A program made the position numbers and the translations under genes. Shown here in pieces: positions 34,938 to 44,801 of a stretch of DNA of 64,000 bases. The first letter of the stretch is position 1. Every line of letters starts with the position of its first letter. The notes under the pieces were generated by a model. The model was not told the origin of the DNA. It ran no database searches and saw nothing but the letters and a program-made list of their open reading frames with translations. Location of the stretch: the NCBI GenBank assembly GCA_030591525.1, contig JAUVAV010000010.1, positions 1 to 64,000 of the forward strand, read 5' to 3'. The stretch comes from a candidate division FCPU426 bacterium. Its GTDB lineage: Bacteria > Oederibacteriota > JAAXVQ01 > JAUVAV01.

Positions 34938-37040
34938 ATGCATGAATGGGGTTTAAAGGGAATAGCTTTTGCCGGCTTTCTCGGGGTTTTGATTATTACC
35001 AGAACCGCTTTTGGCGGCTCGGCTTTATATAATCCGGCGGAAGATAGAATAGAATATGAAGGCATAATTACGATTGAAGAGCTTTATCAGCAAATCGGCA
35101 ATGGAGCGTATTTGGGAAAACCGGAAAGCAATAAATATATTTTACATAAAAATATGTTTGGGAAGAAAAACAGCGGGCTTGATTTAAGCAACGCCGAATT
35201 CGTATTTGATGGCTTTTGGCGAATTCTGGCGCACGGCAAGATAACCATGAATGACGCGGTAATATACTCGGTCAACGGGCAGGGTCTGATCAGATGTTAT
35301 CGCGGAGAAAGCGGCATGGATTCAGGGCAGTTTGGATTATTTGCGAATAATCTAAGATGGTGGGAAACAAGATTAGAGGCCGATGGGAATAGCTATAGTT
35401 TCTTGTATAAATGCATGATTACCAACTCAACGATGGAAGGATTTGTATTTCCTACGGAAGCAAACATCTTAACCCCGTATTGGCCCAATTATCTGGCCCC
35501 GTTATCGATTAGAATGAGTCATGGTTCCGAAATCCGCAATGTCGGCTTTAAAAATGTTATTTGGGGGTTGCCTCTGGACACCTGGCAGGCATATTCGGGA
35601 GTAGTCTGTCTAAGTAACAATAGCCATACCATCATTGATACGGTTACTTTTGATGATATAAATCTTTCTTTGCGCGATAACAGCAATGTTGGGGCGATCG
35701 GCATGTGGTCGAATCATTGTATTGTCAGAAACATGACGGCCAAAGGGCTGAATTTAGCCGGCGCCCTGGCCGAACACGCACAGGTGGCAGACGGGATAAC
35801 ATTTTCTGACATTATATTAGAAGGGGAAAACATTCCGGCCGGCGGGCTGTTATCCCTGGGCTACAATCGGTATGGACACCGGGGATCAAGCACGGGAATA
35901 TATATTGAAAAGCTTAATAATATAACCATGAAAAATTTCACCAAGGGAATCCAGAGTATTACGGCCAGCGGCTTTGAAATTACCGATTTCACCATTTCGC
36001 ATACCAATATTGGCGCGGATATGGGAATGGTCTGGATGCTGAATGCGTCTGAAATAAGTTATGGCGATGCGGTTGAACCGCGCTGTTTAAGGCACGGCAA
36101 AATAGAAAATACGGCAACCGGGTATTACCTGAAGGGGACTTGCACGCAGGCCAATGACGGGACGCCTATCCCGGCATCGTGGGGAATTGTGAAGGTTTAT
36201 AGCGAGGACGTTCAAATTATTGCCAGCGATAAAGCGATCACGTCTACCTGGCCCACCCGGCACGAATTTTACGGATTAAACGATACCTACTTCGGAGCAA
36301 ATCACGATATATATATTACCCGGGATGATTTTCAAATAAATTTGATAAATTGCTCATTTGACCCCCAGAAAACGGAAATCACGTCATCGGCCGATAATTC
36401 ATATGTCAAAGATTACCGGTTAATTACCGTGCGAGTCGTAAATCAACACGGCAATCCGGTGGACGATGCGCAGGTAATGATTTTGCCGGAAAATGGCGGT
36501 GAAGTTGTCGGAGCCGAGGGTTGGCCGCAAACTATGTTTCAAACCGATGATACGGGTTATACCTCCCGGGCATCTGCTAATAAAGCCAATTCACCCGCTG
36601 TCTTGAACTGGAAGAAAACCAATGCGAATACGACGGAGAACTATACCTATGAAATAAATGCCATTAAGGATGGCGAAACGGTTAAAGCTAATCAGGTCGC
36701 CCCGGGGGAAATATTTGACTACCAAACTTACGGAAATATAATCACTCTCGAGTTGCCCCTGAAAGACAACCCGCCGCTTCGCGCCTACCCCAATCCTTTT
36801 AATCCCAAGTGGCACACCCAGGGCTTCACCATAATTAACTTAGAGGCGCAAACCGGGATGAGTATCTTTTCTATAGACGGGGAACTGATTAGAACCCTTG
36901 CCGATAGTGACGGTGATGGGAGAATCGTTTGGGATGGCCGGAACGAAAGCGGCCACCGGGTTGCCAACGGCATCTACCTGGGTTTGATCGAGAGTCCGGC
37001 CGGGGAGACCCGGAAGGTAAAAATCGCAGTGGAGAAATGA
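34938..37040 (+). CDS. Secreted parallel beta-helix-like protein with sorting domain
   Basis: A 700-residue protein. A signal peptide (GIAFAGFLGVLIITRTAFG) is followed by about 400 residues with repeated short strand turns (HTIIDTVTFDDINLS, NHCIVRNMTAKGLNL, TMKNFTKGIQSITASGFEIT), typical of right-handed beta-helices. An Ig-like domain comes next (TVRVVNQHGNPVDDAQVMILPE ... YTYEINAIKDGETVKANQV). The tail RAYPNPFNPKWHTQGFTI ... VWDGRNESGHRVANGIYLGLIES is shared almost unchanged with the protein ending at 41.2 kb. The ATG after GTGAGG is chosen over a GTG four codons earlier. Confidence 0.72.
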   Translation: MHEWGLKGIAFAGFLGVLIITRTAFGGSALYNPAEDRIEYEGIITIEELYQQIGNGAYLGKPESNKYILHKNMFGKKNSGLDLSNAEFVFDGFWRILAHGKITMNDAVIYSVNGQGLIRCYRGESGMDSGQFGLFANNLRWWETRLEADGNSYSFLYKCMITNSTMEGFVFPTEANILTPYWPNYLAPLSIRMSHGSEIRNVGFKNVIWGLPLDTWQAYSGVVCLSNNSHTIIDTVTFDDINLSLRDNSNVGAIGMWSNHCIVRNMTAKGLNLAGALAEHAQVADGITFSDIILEGENIPAGGLLSLGYNRYGHRGSSTGIYIEKLNNITMKNFTKGIQSITASGFEITDFTISHTNIGADMGMVWMLNASEISYGDAVEPRCLRHGKIENTATGYYLKGTCTQANDGTPIPASWGIVKVYSEDVQIIASDKAITSTWPTRHEFYGLNDTYFGANHDIYITRDDFQINLINCSFDPQKTEITSSADNSYVKDYRLITVRVVNQHGNPVDDAQVMILPENGGEVVGAEGWPQTMFQTDDTGYTSRASANKANSPAVLNWKKTNANTTENYTYEINAIKDGETVKANQVAPGEIFDYQTYGNIITLELPLKDNPPLRAYPNPFNPKWHTQGFTIINLEAQTGMSIFSIDGELIRTLADSDGDGRIVWDGRNESGHRVANGIYLGLIESPAGETRKVKIAVEK

Positions 37041-37089
37041 GCGCCAAGCAAGTTGCTGCTTGACCAGTCGGCTGAAAGGAAAATGGATT

Positions 37090-38385
37090 ATGAATTTAAT
37101 GAAGAGAATAATGCAAACATTATTTGTAATTGCAGTACTTACTTTTTTTTCACAGAGTGCTTTTGCTAAACTTTCTTTTCCTTACGACACAGAACCGTTT
37201 GCTACGGATAGTTCCGGCGTTTCTGCTAGTAGAGACAGTGGTGGGCATTTCAGAAGACCAGAACGAGGATATTTTAATCTTATATATTGGATAGGTACCG
37301 GCACTACACCTGGTTCCTTAATATTAGATTTTGAGAACCCTTTTACTGATGCTGTAGATAAAGATTTTGCAATTTTAACAGATTCTGAATCTTGGGGACC
37401 ACTTGCCGATATTGCAAGGTTTGAATTTTTTTTAAATGATACCTTGCAAGGATGGTTTGATGCAGAGTTACGCCCTGATGAATTATTTGAATTTGAACTC
37501 CCGGGAAATGGTATTATTGCAAATAGGATTGTAATTACGAATATTACTCCTGACCCCGACGGCGTTAATAATCTTGCTACCATGACATTTACAGATGCGG
37601 GAGTAGCCTATCCCCTCGATCCCGGTGCCATCTCAGGCATGGTCACAGATCAGGATACAGGCAATCCTCTGGAAGAAGCAACCGTATCGGCTAATTCCTA
37701 TTCAAACCCAACTAATTCAACAGGTTACTACACAATAACCTTGCCCCTAGGGATCTACGCCCTAACCGCATCAAAGGCAGGGTATGAAGAGAAAACCGAA
37801 GAAGGTGTGGAAGTAGCAGCGGGGAAAACTACGCTGGTAGATTTCCATTTAACCAGGATTAATCACGCGCCCACCATATCGGGGTTAGTTAATCAATCGG
37901 GTATAGTAGGAGTTCCTTGGAAATACGATATTTCCGAAAACATTTCTGATTCCAATGGTGATCTCTTGATCGTAGCTACAGATGATCCCGAAAATATCGC
38001 GGTAGAGGGATATGTGCTTGCTTTTTGTTATCAAACTTTAATAAATAATAAATCCGTGGTTATTAAGGTTACCGACCCCGGGGGGTTAAATACCAGTCAG
38101 ACGATTTATGTTAGCGTAAAAGGTGCGGAGAAAACTAGTATTTATCCCAATCCCTACATTGCAGGTAAAGGATATCCGGAAAGGATTATCTTTGGTGGAC
38201 TGCCAAAGGAAGCGACCTTGAGGATATATACCATCTCAGGGGAATTAGTAAAAGAAATAAGCCCTCAACCGATAAACGGTGGAAGTGTGGAATGGGATGT
38301 ATCGGGTATATCTTCCGGAATATATCTGTATACGATTATTTCTCCGGGAGGAAAAAATAAAGGGAGAGTGAGTATTGTAAAGTAG
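37090..38385 (+). CDS. Secreted protein with carboxypeptidase-regulatory-like, Ig-like and sorting domains
   Basis: A 431-residue protein: signal peptide (MQTLFVIAVLTFFSQSAFA); an unassigned N-terminal domain of about 160 residues; a regulatory-like sandwich (GAISGMVTDQDTGNPLEEAT ... YALTASKAGYEEKTEEGVEV); a cadherin/Ig-like unit (HAPTISGLVNQSGIVGVPW ... VVIKVTDPGGLNTSQTIYVSV); and a sorting domain (YPNPYIAGKGYPERIIF ... VEWDVSGISSGIYLYTIIS ... GRVSIVK). GAAAGGA precedes the ATG; an upstream TTG in frame is less likely. No catalytic motif was seen. Confidence 0.72.
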   Translation: MNLMKRIMQTLFVIAVLTFFSQSAFAKLSFPYDTEPFATDSSGVSASRDSGGHFRRPERGYFNLIYWIGTGTTPGSLILDFENPFTDAVDKDFAILTDSESWGPLADIARFEFFLNDTLQGWFDAELRPDELFEFELPGNGIIANRIVITNITPDPDGVNNLATMTFTDAGVAYPLDPGAISGMVTDQDTGNPLEEATVSANSYSNPTNSTGYYTITLPLGIYALTASKAGYEEKTEEGVEVAAGKTTLVDFHLTRINHAPTISGLVNQSGIVGVPWKYDISENISDSNGDLLIVATDDPENIAVEGYVLAFCYQTLINNKSVVIKVTDPGGLNTSQTIYVSVKGAEKTSIYPNPYIAGKGYPERIIFGGLPKEATLRIYTISGELVKEISPQPINGGSVEWDVSGISSGIYLYTIISPGGKNKGRVSIVK

Positions 38386-38464
38386 AAAAGTAATGAGTTT
38401 TAAAGACAGGTGCATTAGTTTAGATTTGCTTTATTGGCGCATAATGGGAGTTGAGGATGGAAAA

Positions 38465-41212
38465 ATGAGAGATATTGAATTAAAGTGGTTGAATAAAGCC
38501 AATCTTTGCATGTTTTTAAGAATGAACTCTGTTATCTGGGTGATGCTGTTATTTGCAGGGGCAGGTATGGCAAGGGCTGCTGCACTGCTAATTACTGATT
38601 GGTCTTCTGTTGGGGGAACTACTCAAAACAAAGATGATAATAAAGACATAATGTATTTGGTGACAGAAAATGACAACTTGACTTTTTCAGTCACGGTAGA
38701 TCAGGCAGTAGATTACGAATGGCAGGTAAACAAATCAACCGAGACATCAGTAAATGCCGATACATTTGCTTGGACAGTTCCCGAAGAAAAGGGCATATGG
38801 GAAATTCATTTAAAATGCTGGAATCTAACCAACGAAGAAGCGCATAAGGAGTGGGTGGTATCCACTTTAACTCCTGCCGAAGCGCCGGAATTTTTTGATT
38901 ATTTTGCAGATTTGGAATATTTGAGCGGGAGAACGGCAAAAGATCCATGGGATAGGGCATTGAGTGAGTGGGCGCCATACAATAATAATCCGGCTTATAT
39001 AGTACTAGATGCTTCCCGAGGATTTGTGCGACGAACCTCTGATGGTATCAATCTGCCCATAAATACGAATATGTCAGTAAAATGCGGCACCTGGAAATTT
39101 AAATACAGATTTCCCGACGGCAATACCGGTCATTATGGTTTTAGTGTTAATTACAACTGGAGTTCCAGTATAAATCGCAATTGCTATTATGGGAAGTGTT
39201 CGGATGCCCATCACCATTGCTGTGTTTATGTAAGACCGGAGTGCGCTTTCAGTTTTGAGTATGACGGGACCGGATGGCCGGAAGACGGCAAATGGCATCA
39301 AGTGACAATTATTCGTACCCCGGAGACATGGGTTTATGTGTATAACGATTACATATTTGAGTTTTATGTACAGGACAAGCTGGATATTACGCCGGAAAAA
39401 ATTCTTTTGACTTTGAGCCGCTATGAAGGGCATACCATGCACATTGATAATCTGGAAATATACCGGGATAAATATTTATTTCCGGAAACCGAAATTGCTT
39501 ATAAGCCATATACCTGGAATTATTATTATAATACCGGTGATGGCTGTTTTCATCCGGAAACCAGGGAAGGGATTGTAGTAAAAGGGCGGAATATCAGATT
39601 GGCGGATATTGCCGCCGCGGTTAACGATGCCACGAAATTTACCTATAACGGCAATACGGCCATATGCTATGTTGACCTGGTAATCTACGATGGAAGCGAA
39701 TTAATAATGAACAATGAAACTTTGAAATTCCATTGTGATTACGACGGAGAGTGTCATTTGGTTTTGAAGTATGGGGCGGAAATGAGCATGGAAAACAGCG
39801 TGGTTACTACGACCAACGAGCATTATTTCGTATGGAATAATGCCAGCTCCACCACCCATTTAGGGCGTGCAACATGCTCTGAACGGGTAGATCCTATAGA
39901 ATTTCAAAAAGTGGGTTTTTCCGGCGGCGTATGGCCCTTGGGGAATGCGGGTTTAATCCGATTTTCCGCCGACAATTCGATTATAAATAATACGGCCCAC
40001 ATATTTTTTGATTCGCCTATGGAATTGAATATTACTGATACTAAATTCACGAATTTGCATGAATTGGATATAGGCAATTACACCGGGGTGGCTACCACCG
40101 GGCAGCAGCGATCCCGCCAGAGATGGTTTCCCCATGGGGATAAATCATTTTGGGTGTATTTAGATGAAGTAAATACGAATAAATTTAATTTCCAGGGCGT
40201 TTCTTTTAGCGGCCAAGAGAGCCCCATCAATGTGACTTTTTTAATTAATGCCTTAAGAGATAAATTGAATGTGTATGATATGAATTTGGAAAACGAGAAT
40301 ATCGTAATTAAAAAATCATTGCCCCAACAAGCCGGACAATCACATACCTGGGTGCCCTATGTGGCCGCCAGTTATGAGTCTGAGAGTTATGGCGGCGAGG
40401 GAACCGGGATGGATAGCAAACTGGGATTGGTGAACTGCAAATTTAAGGATATAGTTGTTCCTACGGATAGGGCTTGGGCAATACCAAAATATTATTGTGA
40501 TGTAAAAGTGGTTAATCAGGCGGGGCAGCCGGAAAGCGGTGCCATGGTAACCGTAACTAATGAGGTCGATAACACCTATTATCCCTCGGAAAATATTGAG
40601 GTGAAACAACAGGTGTTTGACCCCAAGCCTTCCTCGGCCAACCAGTATTCTTATTTATCCTACCAGCTTATACAAGGATTATCCCATACTTCGGCTGTCA
40701 CCGGCGCCAACGGCCATACCCCGCTACCCTCGGATAAATCGCAAACCCTGGTAATTGCGGATTATGTTAAAGACCAGGCCGGAAAAAGAGAATTTACCTA
40801 TACTGTCAAAGCGGAGAAAAACGGGGTAATCGGAACGGTCAGAAGAATAAATCCGGATGCCGGCTGGTATCGGCCTGATCCGGAGGTGCCGGCCCGGACT
40901 ATTGTAGTGGTTCTGGGCGTGCTGGATGTTCCCTCGGACTTAAAGTCCGTAAAGGTATATCCCAATCCCTTCAATCCCAGGTGGCACACGCAAGGTCTGA
41001 CCATAGATAATCTTGCCGCTCAGGCCAGCATAAAAATCTATACTGTTGCCGGCGAACTGGTGAGAACCCTGCAGGAGCGGGAAGGTTATGGGAGGGTTAG
41101 TTGGGACGGCAGGAACGAAAGCGGCCAGCGAGTTGCCAATGGCATCTATATCGGATTGCTGGAGAGTCCGGACGGAGAAATCCGGAAGGTGAAAATTGCG
41201 CTGGAAAAATAG
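38465..41212 (+). CDS. Large secreted surface protein with LamG-like region and sorting domain
   Basis: About 915 residues. Signal-like segment (MNSVIWVMLLFAGAGMARAA); an Ig-like N-terminal module (SSVGGTTQNKDDNKDIMYLV ... FAWTVPEEKGIWEIHLKCW) also found in the protein starting at 48.1 kb; a concanavalin/LamG-like region (TWKFKYRFPDGNTGHYGF ... DGKWHQVTIIRTPETWVYVYND) with a CYYGKCSDAHHHCC cluster that could bind metal; an extended beta-rich region; an Ig-like unit (CDVKVVNQAGQPESGAMVTV); and the WHTQGLTI ... GQRVANGIYIGLLES tail. The ATG after GAGGATGGAAAA was chosen; an ATG 24 codons upstream is in frame. Function unknown. Confidence 0.7.
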   Translation: MRDIELKWLNKANLCMFLRMNSVIWVMLLFAGAGMARAAALLITDWSSVGGTTQNKDDNKDIMYLVTENDNLTFSVTVDQAVDYEWQVNKSTETSVNADTFAWTVPEEKGIWEIHLKCWNLTNEEAHKEWVVSTLTPAEAPEFFDYFADLEYLSGRTAKDPWDRALSEWAPYNNNPAYIVLDASRGFVRRTSDGINLPINTNMSVKCGTWKFKYRFPDGNTGHYGFSVNYNWSSSINRNCYYGKCSDAHHHCCVYVRPECAFSFEYDGTGWPEDGKWHQVTIIRTPETWVYVYNDYIFEFYVQDKLDITPEKILLTLSRYEGHTMHIDNLEIYRDKYLFPETEIAYKPYTWNYYYNTGDGCFHPETREGIVVKGRNIRLADIAAAVNDATKFTYNGNTAICYVDLVIYDGSELIMNNETLKFHCDYDGECHLVLKYGAEMSMENSVVTTTNEHYFVWNNASSTTHLGRATCSERVDPIEFQKVGFSGGVWPLGNAGLIRFSADNSIINNTAHIFFDSPMELNITDTKFTNLHELDIGNYTGVATTGQQRSRQRWFPHGDKSFWVYLDEVNTNKFNFQGVSFSGQESPINVTFLINALRDKLNVYDMNLENENIVIKKSLPQQAGQSHTWVPYVAASYESESYGGEGTGMDSKLGLVNCKFKDIVVPTDRAWAIPKYYCDVKVVNQAGQPESGAMVTVTNEVDNTYYPSENIEVKQQVFDPKPSSANQYSYLSYQLIQGLSHTSAVTGANGHTPLPSDKSQTLVIADYVKDQAGKREFTYTVKAEKNGVIGTVRRINPDAGWYRPDPEVPARTIVVVLGVLDVPSDLKSVKVYPNPFNPRWHTQGLTIDNLAAQASIKIYTVAGELVRTLQEREGYGRVSWDGRNESGQRVANGIYIGLLESPDGEIRKVKIALEK

Positions 41213-41275
41213 CGGCGACAGCGATTGCCGATTCTCAGCGAGGAAAATAAAAGCAACAGATAAGGAGATGAGGAA

Positions 41276-42211
41276 ATGTTTACCCGGCAAATGAGGTTAG
41301 TTTTACTGTTTGCTTTAATAATTTCTTTAGGTGTTGTCAACCAGCTCGGCGCCACTTTTTCCAAGAGTGACGCCGGAACCGCTACGGCAAATTTCCTGAA
41401 ATTAGGAGTGGGCGCCAGAGCGGCAGCCATGGGGGATGCGTTTACCAGTATTTGCGATGACGCGACCGCGGTATACTGGAATCCCGCCGGATTGAGTAAA
41501 ATCCGGAAACATTCTATTTCTTTCATGCACGCTTTATGGTTTGAAGATATCTTCTATGATTGGGTTTCCTATGCCCTGCCGCTTAAAAGGAATGGCACGG
41601 CCGGTATTGGAATCCAATATCTGAATTACGGCGGAATTCAAGAGACTGATGAATTTGGAGTCGAGCGAGGTCTGTTCTGGCCGTACGATTTAGCCGTGAC
41701 AGTTTCCTATGCCAGAAGTATCTCGAATATTTCCCTGGGAGGAAGCCTGAAATACATTGCCTCGAAGATTAAAAACACGGCATTTTCCATCGCGCTGGAC
41801 GCGGGTGTTAAGTATGCGCTTTTCGATGAGAAATTATCCCTCGGCCTGGTAGTCCGAAACCTGGGGCCGGGGATGCAATATGGCGGTGAAGGCGATCCGC
41901 TGGCCATGGATATCAAAATTGGTCTGGCGTACCGTATATTTAATGATTGGCTGATTGCCTTGGAGGCTGACGCGCCGCTGGCCAATGAGGCCGGTTTTGG
42001 AATCGGGAGTGAATATAATTACCAACTAAACAAAGAAATCATTATATCCGGCAGAGCCGGTTATAACACCAGTGCCCGGTATACCGGCGGATTAAACGGC
42101 TTAACAGCCGGCACTGGAGTGAATTATCTGGGATGCAATTTTGACTATGCCTTGGCATCGTTTGGAAAACTCGGAATGACGCATCGGATATCGATTAGTC
42201 TGAAGTTTTAG
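41276..42211 (+). CDS. PorV/PorQ-type outer-membrane protein
   Basis: A 311-residue protein: signal peptide (LVLLFALIISLGVVNQLGA), then TATANFLKLGVGARAAAMGDAFTSICDDATAVYWNPAGLSKIRKHSISF, the diagnostic PorV/PorQ opening, and a full barrel ending KLGMTHRISISLKF. It is the second such protein in the window and lacks the TPR extension. It ends a run of four sorting-domain genes in the same direction. AAGGAGATGAGGA precedes the ATG. Confidence 0.87.
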   Translation: MFTRQMRLVLLFALIISLGVVNQLGATFSKSDAGTATANFLKLGVGARAAAMGDAFTSICDDATAVYWNPAGLSKIRKHSISFMHALWFEDIFYDWVSYALPLKRNGTAGIGIQYLNYGGIQETDEFGVERGLFWPYDLAVTVSYARSISNISLGGSLKYIASKIKNTAFSIALDAGVKYALFDEKLSLGLVVRNLGPGMQYGGEGDPLAMDIKIGLAYRIFNDWLIALEADAPLANEAGFGIGSEYNYQLNKEIIISGRAGYNTSARYTGGLNGLTAGTGVNYLGCNFDYALASFGKLGMTHRISISLKF

Positions 42212-42218
42212 AGATATA

Positions 42219-42260
42219 TTAAATTACCCCGCACTGAAGTGCGGGGAATTTGATCCGAGT
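42219..42260 (-). repeat. IS200/IS605-end-like palindromic element, partial copy (reverse)
   Basis: The hairpin CCCCGCACTGAAGTGCGGGG plus the flank AATTTGATCCGAG match the right end of the reverse copy at 10.7 kb; the remainder is missing. It sits eight bases after the PorV stop and could act as a transcription terminator. The following 260 bases up to leuB hold a small GCGTCGG/CCGACGC hairpin but no gene that I can support. Confidence 0.6.
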
Positions 42261-42538
42261 TTAGCCGGGGCCATGAATGACAACTGTGCAGTTAAAGCAA
42301 ACTTGGCTGATGGCGCAGGATGTAAAGCAGGACGGCGGGATATACTTGCGGCTCCATAACAAATTAAGCGGCATAAATTGTTTTACAAAAGCAGCGCGTT
42401 CGTTTATATTGCTATTTAAATTGGTTGTTCCCTTCAGATTGCTGCAGGAGTAATTGATTAAAAATACGCATCTCTTGTCTTGTTGTGAGCAGCGTGAAGC
42501 TGCGTCGGTTAGCCGACGCTAAAATAAGGAGGATGTTA

Positions 42539-43600
42539 ATGGGAAAGACTTACAAGATCGCGGTTCTGCCGGGCGATGGTACCGGGCCGGAGGTAATAGC
42601 CGAGGGACGTAAAGTTCTGCAGGCGGTGGCTGATAAGCAGGGAATTTCATTTGATTATACCGAGTATGATCTGGGAGGGGAACGGTATTTGAAGACCGGA
42701 GAACTGGTCCCGGACTCAGTACTGGATGAATTGGGCAAGGTTGACAGTATTTACCTGGGCGCAATCGGGCATCCGGATGTCAAGCCCGGGCTCCTGGAAG
42801 TCGGTATTCTGCTCAAGCTTCGTTTTCATTTTGAACAGTATATTAATCTGCGCCCCGTAAAGCTGTACCCGAATGTGGAAACGCCGCTGAAAGACAAGGG
42901 GCCGGAGCAGATAAATTTTGAGATTATTCGCGAGAACTGCGGCGGGATTTATACCGGCGTGGGCGGCTCGGCGCATAAAGGAACGCCCCTGGAGTACGCC
43001 ACCCAGATCATGACCTATTCGCGGCCCGAAGTGGACCGCTGTCTGCGTTATGCTTTCCAGCGCGCCATGAAGCGGGCGAAGAAGAGCCTCACCCTGGTAC
43101 ATAAGATGAACGTGCTTACCGAGGTGGGCGATCTTTGGTTCCGGGCTTTCCATGAGATGGGCGAGAAGGAGTTTCCCGAGGTTAAGCGTGATTACGCGCA
43201 CGTGGACGCGACCACCATGTGGATGGTGAAAAATCCCGAATGGTTCGAGACCATGGTAACGGCCAATTTATTTGGAGATATCATAACTGATCTCGGGGCC
43301 ATGATCCAGGGCGGCATGGGCATTGCCGCGGGCGGAAACATCAATCCCGGGGGAATATCCATGTTTGAACCCATTGGCGGCTCGGCGCCCAAGTACACGG
43401 GTCAGAAGAAGATCAATCCTTTGGCCGCGATCTGCGCGGCCGGCATGATGCTCGAGTATTTGGGAGAGGAACAGGCCGGTCAAGCGGTGGAGAACGCGGT
43501 TATTAAAGCGCTGGAGTCAGGCAAGATAAAGTCTTTGGCCGCCGGCCGCATGGGTCTGGACACCGGGCAGGTCGGGGATTTAATAGCCAGTTTGATTTAA
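42539..43600 (+). CDS. leuB: 3-isopropylmalate dehydrogenase (isocitrate/isopropylmalate dehydrogenase family)
   Basis: NAD-dependent oxidative decarboxylation of 3-isopropylmalate. The 353-residue protein starts [19 protein letters not shown] and has [31 protein letters not shown], a catalytic Lys-Asp set ([36 protein letters not shown]) and [14 protein letters not shown]. The family also includes tartrate and homoisocitrate dehydrogenases, but the leu operon in the same window and asd next door favour LeuB. AAGGAGG precedes the ATG. Confidence 0.9.
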   Translation: MGKTYKIAVLPGDGTGPEVIAEGRKVLQAVADKQGISFDYTEYDLGGERYLKTGELVPDSVLDELGKVDSIYLGAIGHPDVKPGLLEVGILLKLRFHFEQYINLRPVKLYPNVETPLKDKGPEQINFEIIRENCGGIYTGVGGSAHKGTPLEYATQIMTYSRPEVDRCLRYAFQRAMKRAKKSLTLVHKMNVLTEVGDLWFRAFHEMGEKEFPEVKRDYAHVDATTMWMVKNPEWFETMVTANLFGDIITDLGAMIQGGMGIAAGGNINPGGISMFEPIGGSAPKYTGQKKINPLAAICAAGMMLEYLGEEQAGQAVENAVIKALESGKIKSLAAGRMGLDTGQVGDLIASLI

Positions 43601-43626
43601 ATTATTGAAGTATGGAGTTGTTTAAC

Positions 43627-44637
43627 ATGCCAAAGCAATACCGTATCGGCATCATGGGCGCGACCGGCGCAGTGGGATCAATTATGCTCCGGATTCTGGA
43701 AGAACGCGATTTTCCGGTGGCTGAATTGCGTCCTCTGGCCTCGGTCCGCTCGGCCGGCAAGCTTTTGAAATTCCGCGGGGAAGAGGTGAAGATCCGGGAA
43801 CTTACGGAAGATTCCTTTAAGGGACTGGATATTGTCCTGGCCTCGGCCGGGGCCTCGATTTCCAAAAAATACGTGCCCCATGCGGTTGAGGCCGGAGCAA
43901 CGGTGATTGACAATACCAGCGCCTTTCGCATGGAACCGGGAGTTCCCCTGGTGATTCCCGAGGTCAATGCCGAAGATATCTTTAAACATAAGGGAATTAT
44001 TGCCAATCCCAACTGCTCAACTATTATTATGCTGGTTCCATTAAAGCCTTTGCACGACGTGGCCCGCATCCAAAGAATCGTGGTAAGTACCTATCAGGCA
44101 GTTTCCGGGACCGGCAGTCAGGCTATCACAGAGTTGGAAGACCAGGTTAAACAGTTTGTCTCCGGAGAGCCGATCAAGCATGAAGTATATCCTTATCAAA
44201 TCGCCTTTAATGTTCTGCCGCATATAGACACCTTCCAGGATAACGGTTATACCCGGGAGGAGATGAAAATGCTCAATGAGACCCGGAAAATGCTGCATGA
44301 TGATTCCATCCAGGTTTCCGCCACTGCGATCCGGGTTCCGGTTTTTACCAGCCATTCCGAATCCCTGCAAATAGAGACGGAAAAGAAACTGACCGCCCAG
44401 CAGGCCCGTGAACTGCTGGAGTCCGCGCCCGGCGTAAAAGTAGTGGATGATCCGGCTAATCTGAAATATCCCATGCCCCTGGACACTTCCGGACAGGATC
44501 TGGTTTTTGCCGGCCGCATCCGGGAGGATATTTCCCATGCCCATGGCCTGGCGCTCTGGGTGGCAGGGGACCAGCTTCGCAAAGGAGCGGCCACCAATGC
44601 CGTGCAGATCGCGGAGATATTGATCCGGGGAAAATAG
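43627..44637 (+). CDS. asd: Aspartate-semialdehyde dehydrogenase
   Basis: Second step of the aspartate pathway (lysine, threonine, methionine, diaminopimelate). The 336-residue protein has IGIMGATGAVGSIMLRIL, the catalytic cysteine C130 in IIANPNCSTI, AVSGTGSQAI and the catalytic His in RVPVFTSHSESLQIE. The C-terminus LRKGAATNAVQIAEILIRGK is also found as a diverged remnant in front of truA at 62.6 kb. The ATG preceded by GGAG is preferred over one five codons earlier. Confidence 0.95.
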   Translation: MPKQYRIGIMGATGAVGSIMLRILEERDFPVAELRPLASVRSAGKLLKFRGEEVKIRELTEDSFKGLDIVLASAGASISKKYVPHAVEAGATVIDNTSAFRMEPGVPLVIPEVNAEDIFKHKGIIANPNCSTIIMLVPLKPLHDVARIQRIVVSTYQAVSGTGSQAITELEDQVKQFVSGEPIKHEVYPYQIAFNVLPHIDTFQDNGYTREEMKMLNETRKMLHDDSIQVSATAIRVPVFTSHSESLQIETEKKLTAQQARELLESAPGVKVVDDPANLKYPMPLDTSGQDLVFAGRIREDISHAHGLALWVAGDQLRKGAATNAVQIAEILIRGK

Positions 44638-44670
44638 ATAGTTACTGTTGCGGGAAGCCAAAATGAAGTA

Positions 44671-44756
44671 CTCCCCCTGGATGGGAAGGTTGGGTGGGGG
44701 TGTCTTCAAAGGTTATTTCACCCTCCCCTTAATCCCCTCCCATCAAGGGAGGGGAT
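44671..44756. repeat. CCCTCCC...GGGAGGG interspersed element
   Basis: CTCCCCCTGGATGGGAAGG...GGGTGGGGGTG on the left and CACCCTCCCC...CCCCTCCCATCAAGGGAGGGG on the right; related to the element between pspC and leuC. It follows asd directly and may end its transcript. Confidence 0.65.
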
Positions 44757-44801
44757 TTTAGTCTTTCCGCAATAGATACTAATTAATCAATGGGGGCGAC
44801 G

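Noticed and set aside
22204..42500. Prophage or integrative conjugative element
   Set aside because: No integrase, terminase, capsid, relaxase or transfer gene was found; the block consists of surface-protein and small regulatory genes with MITEs.
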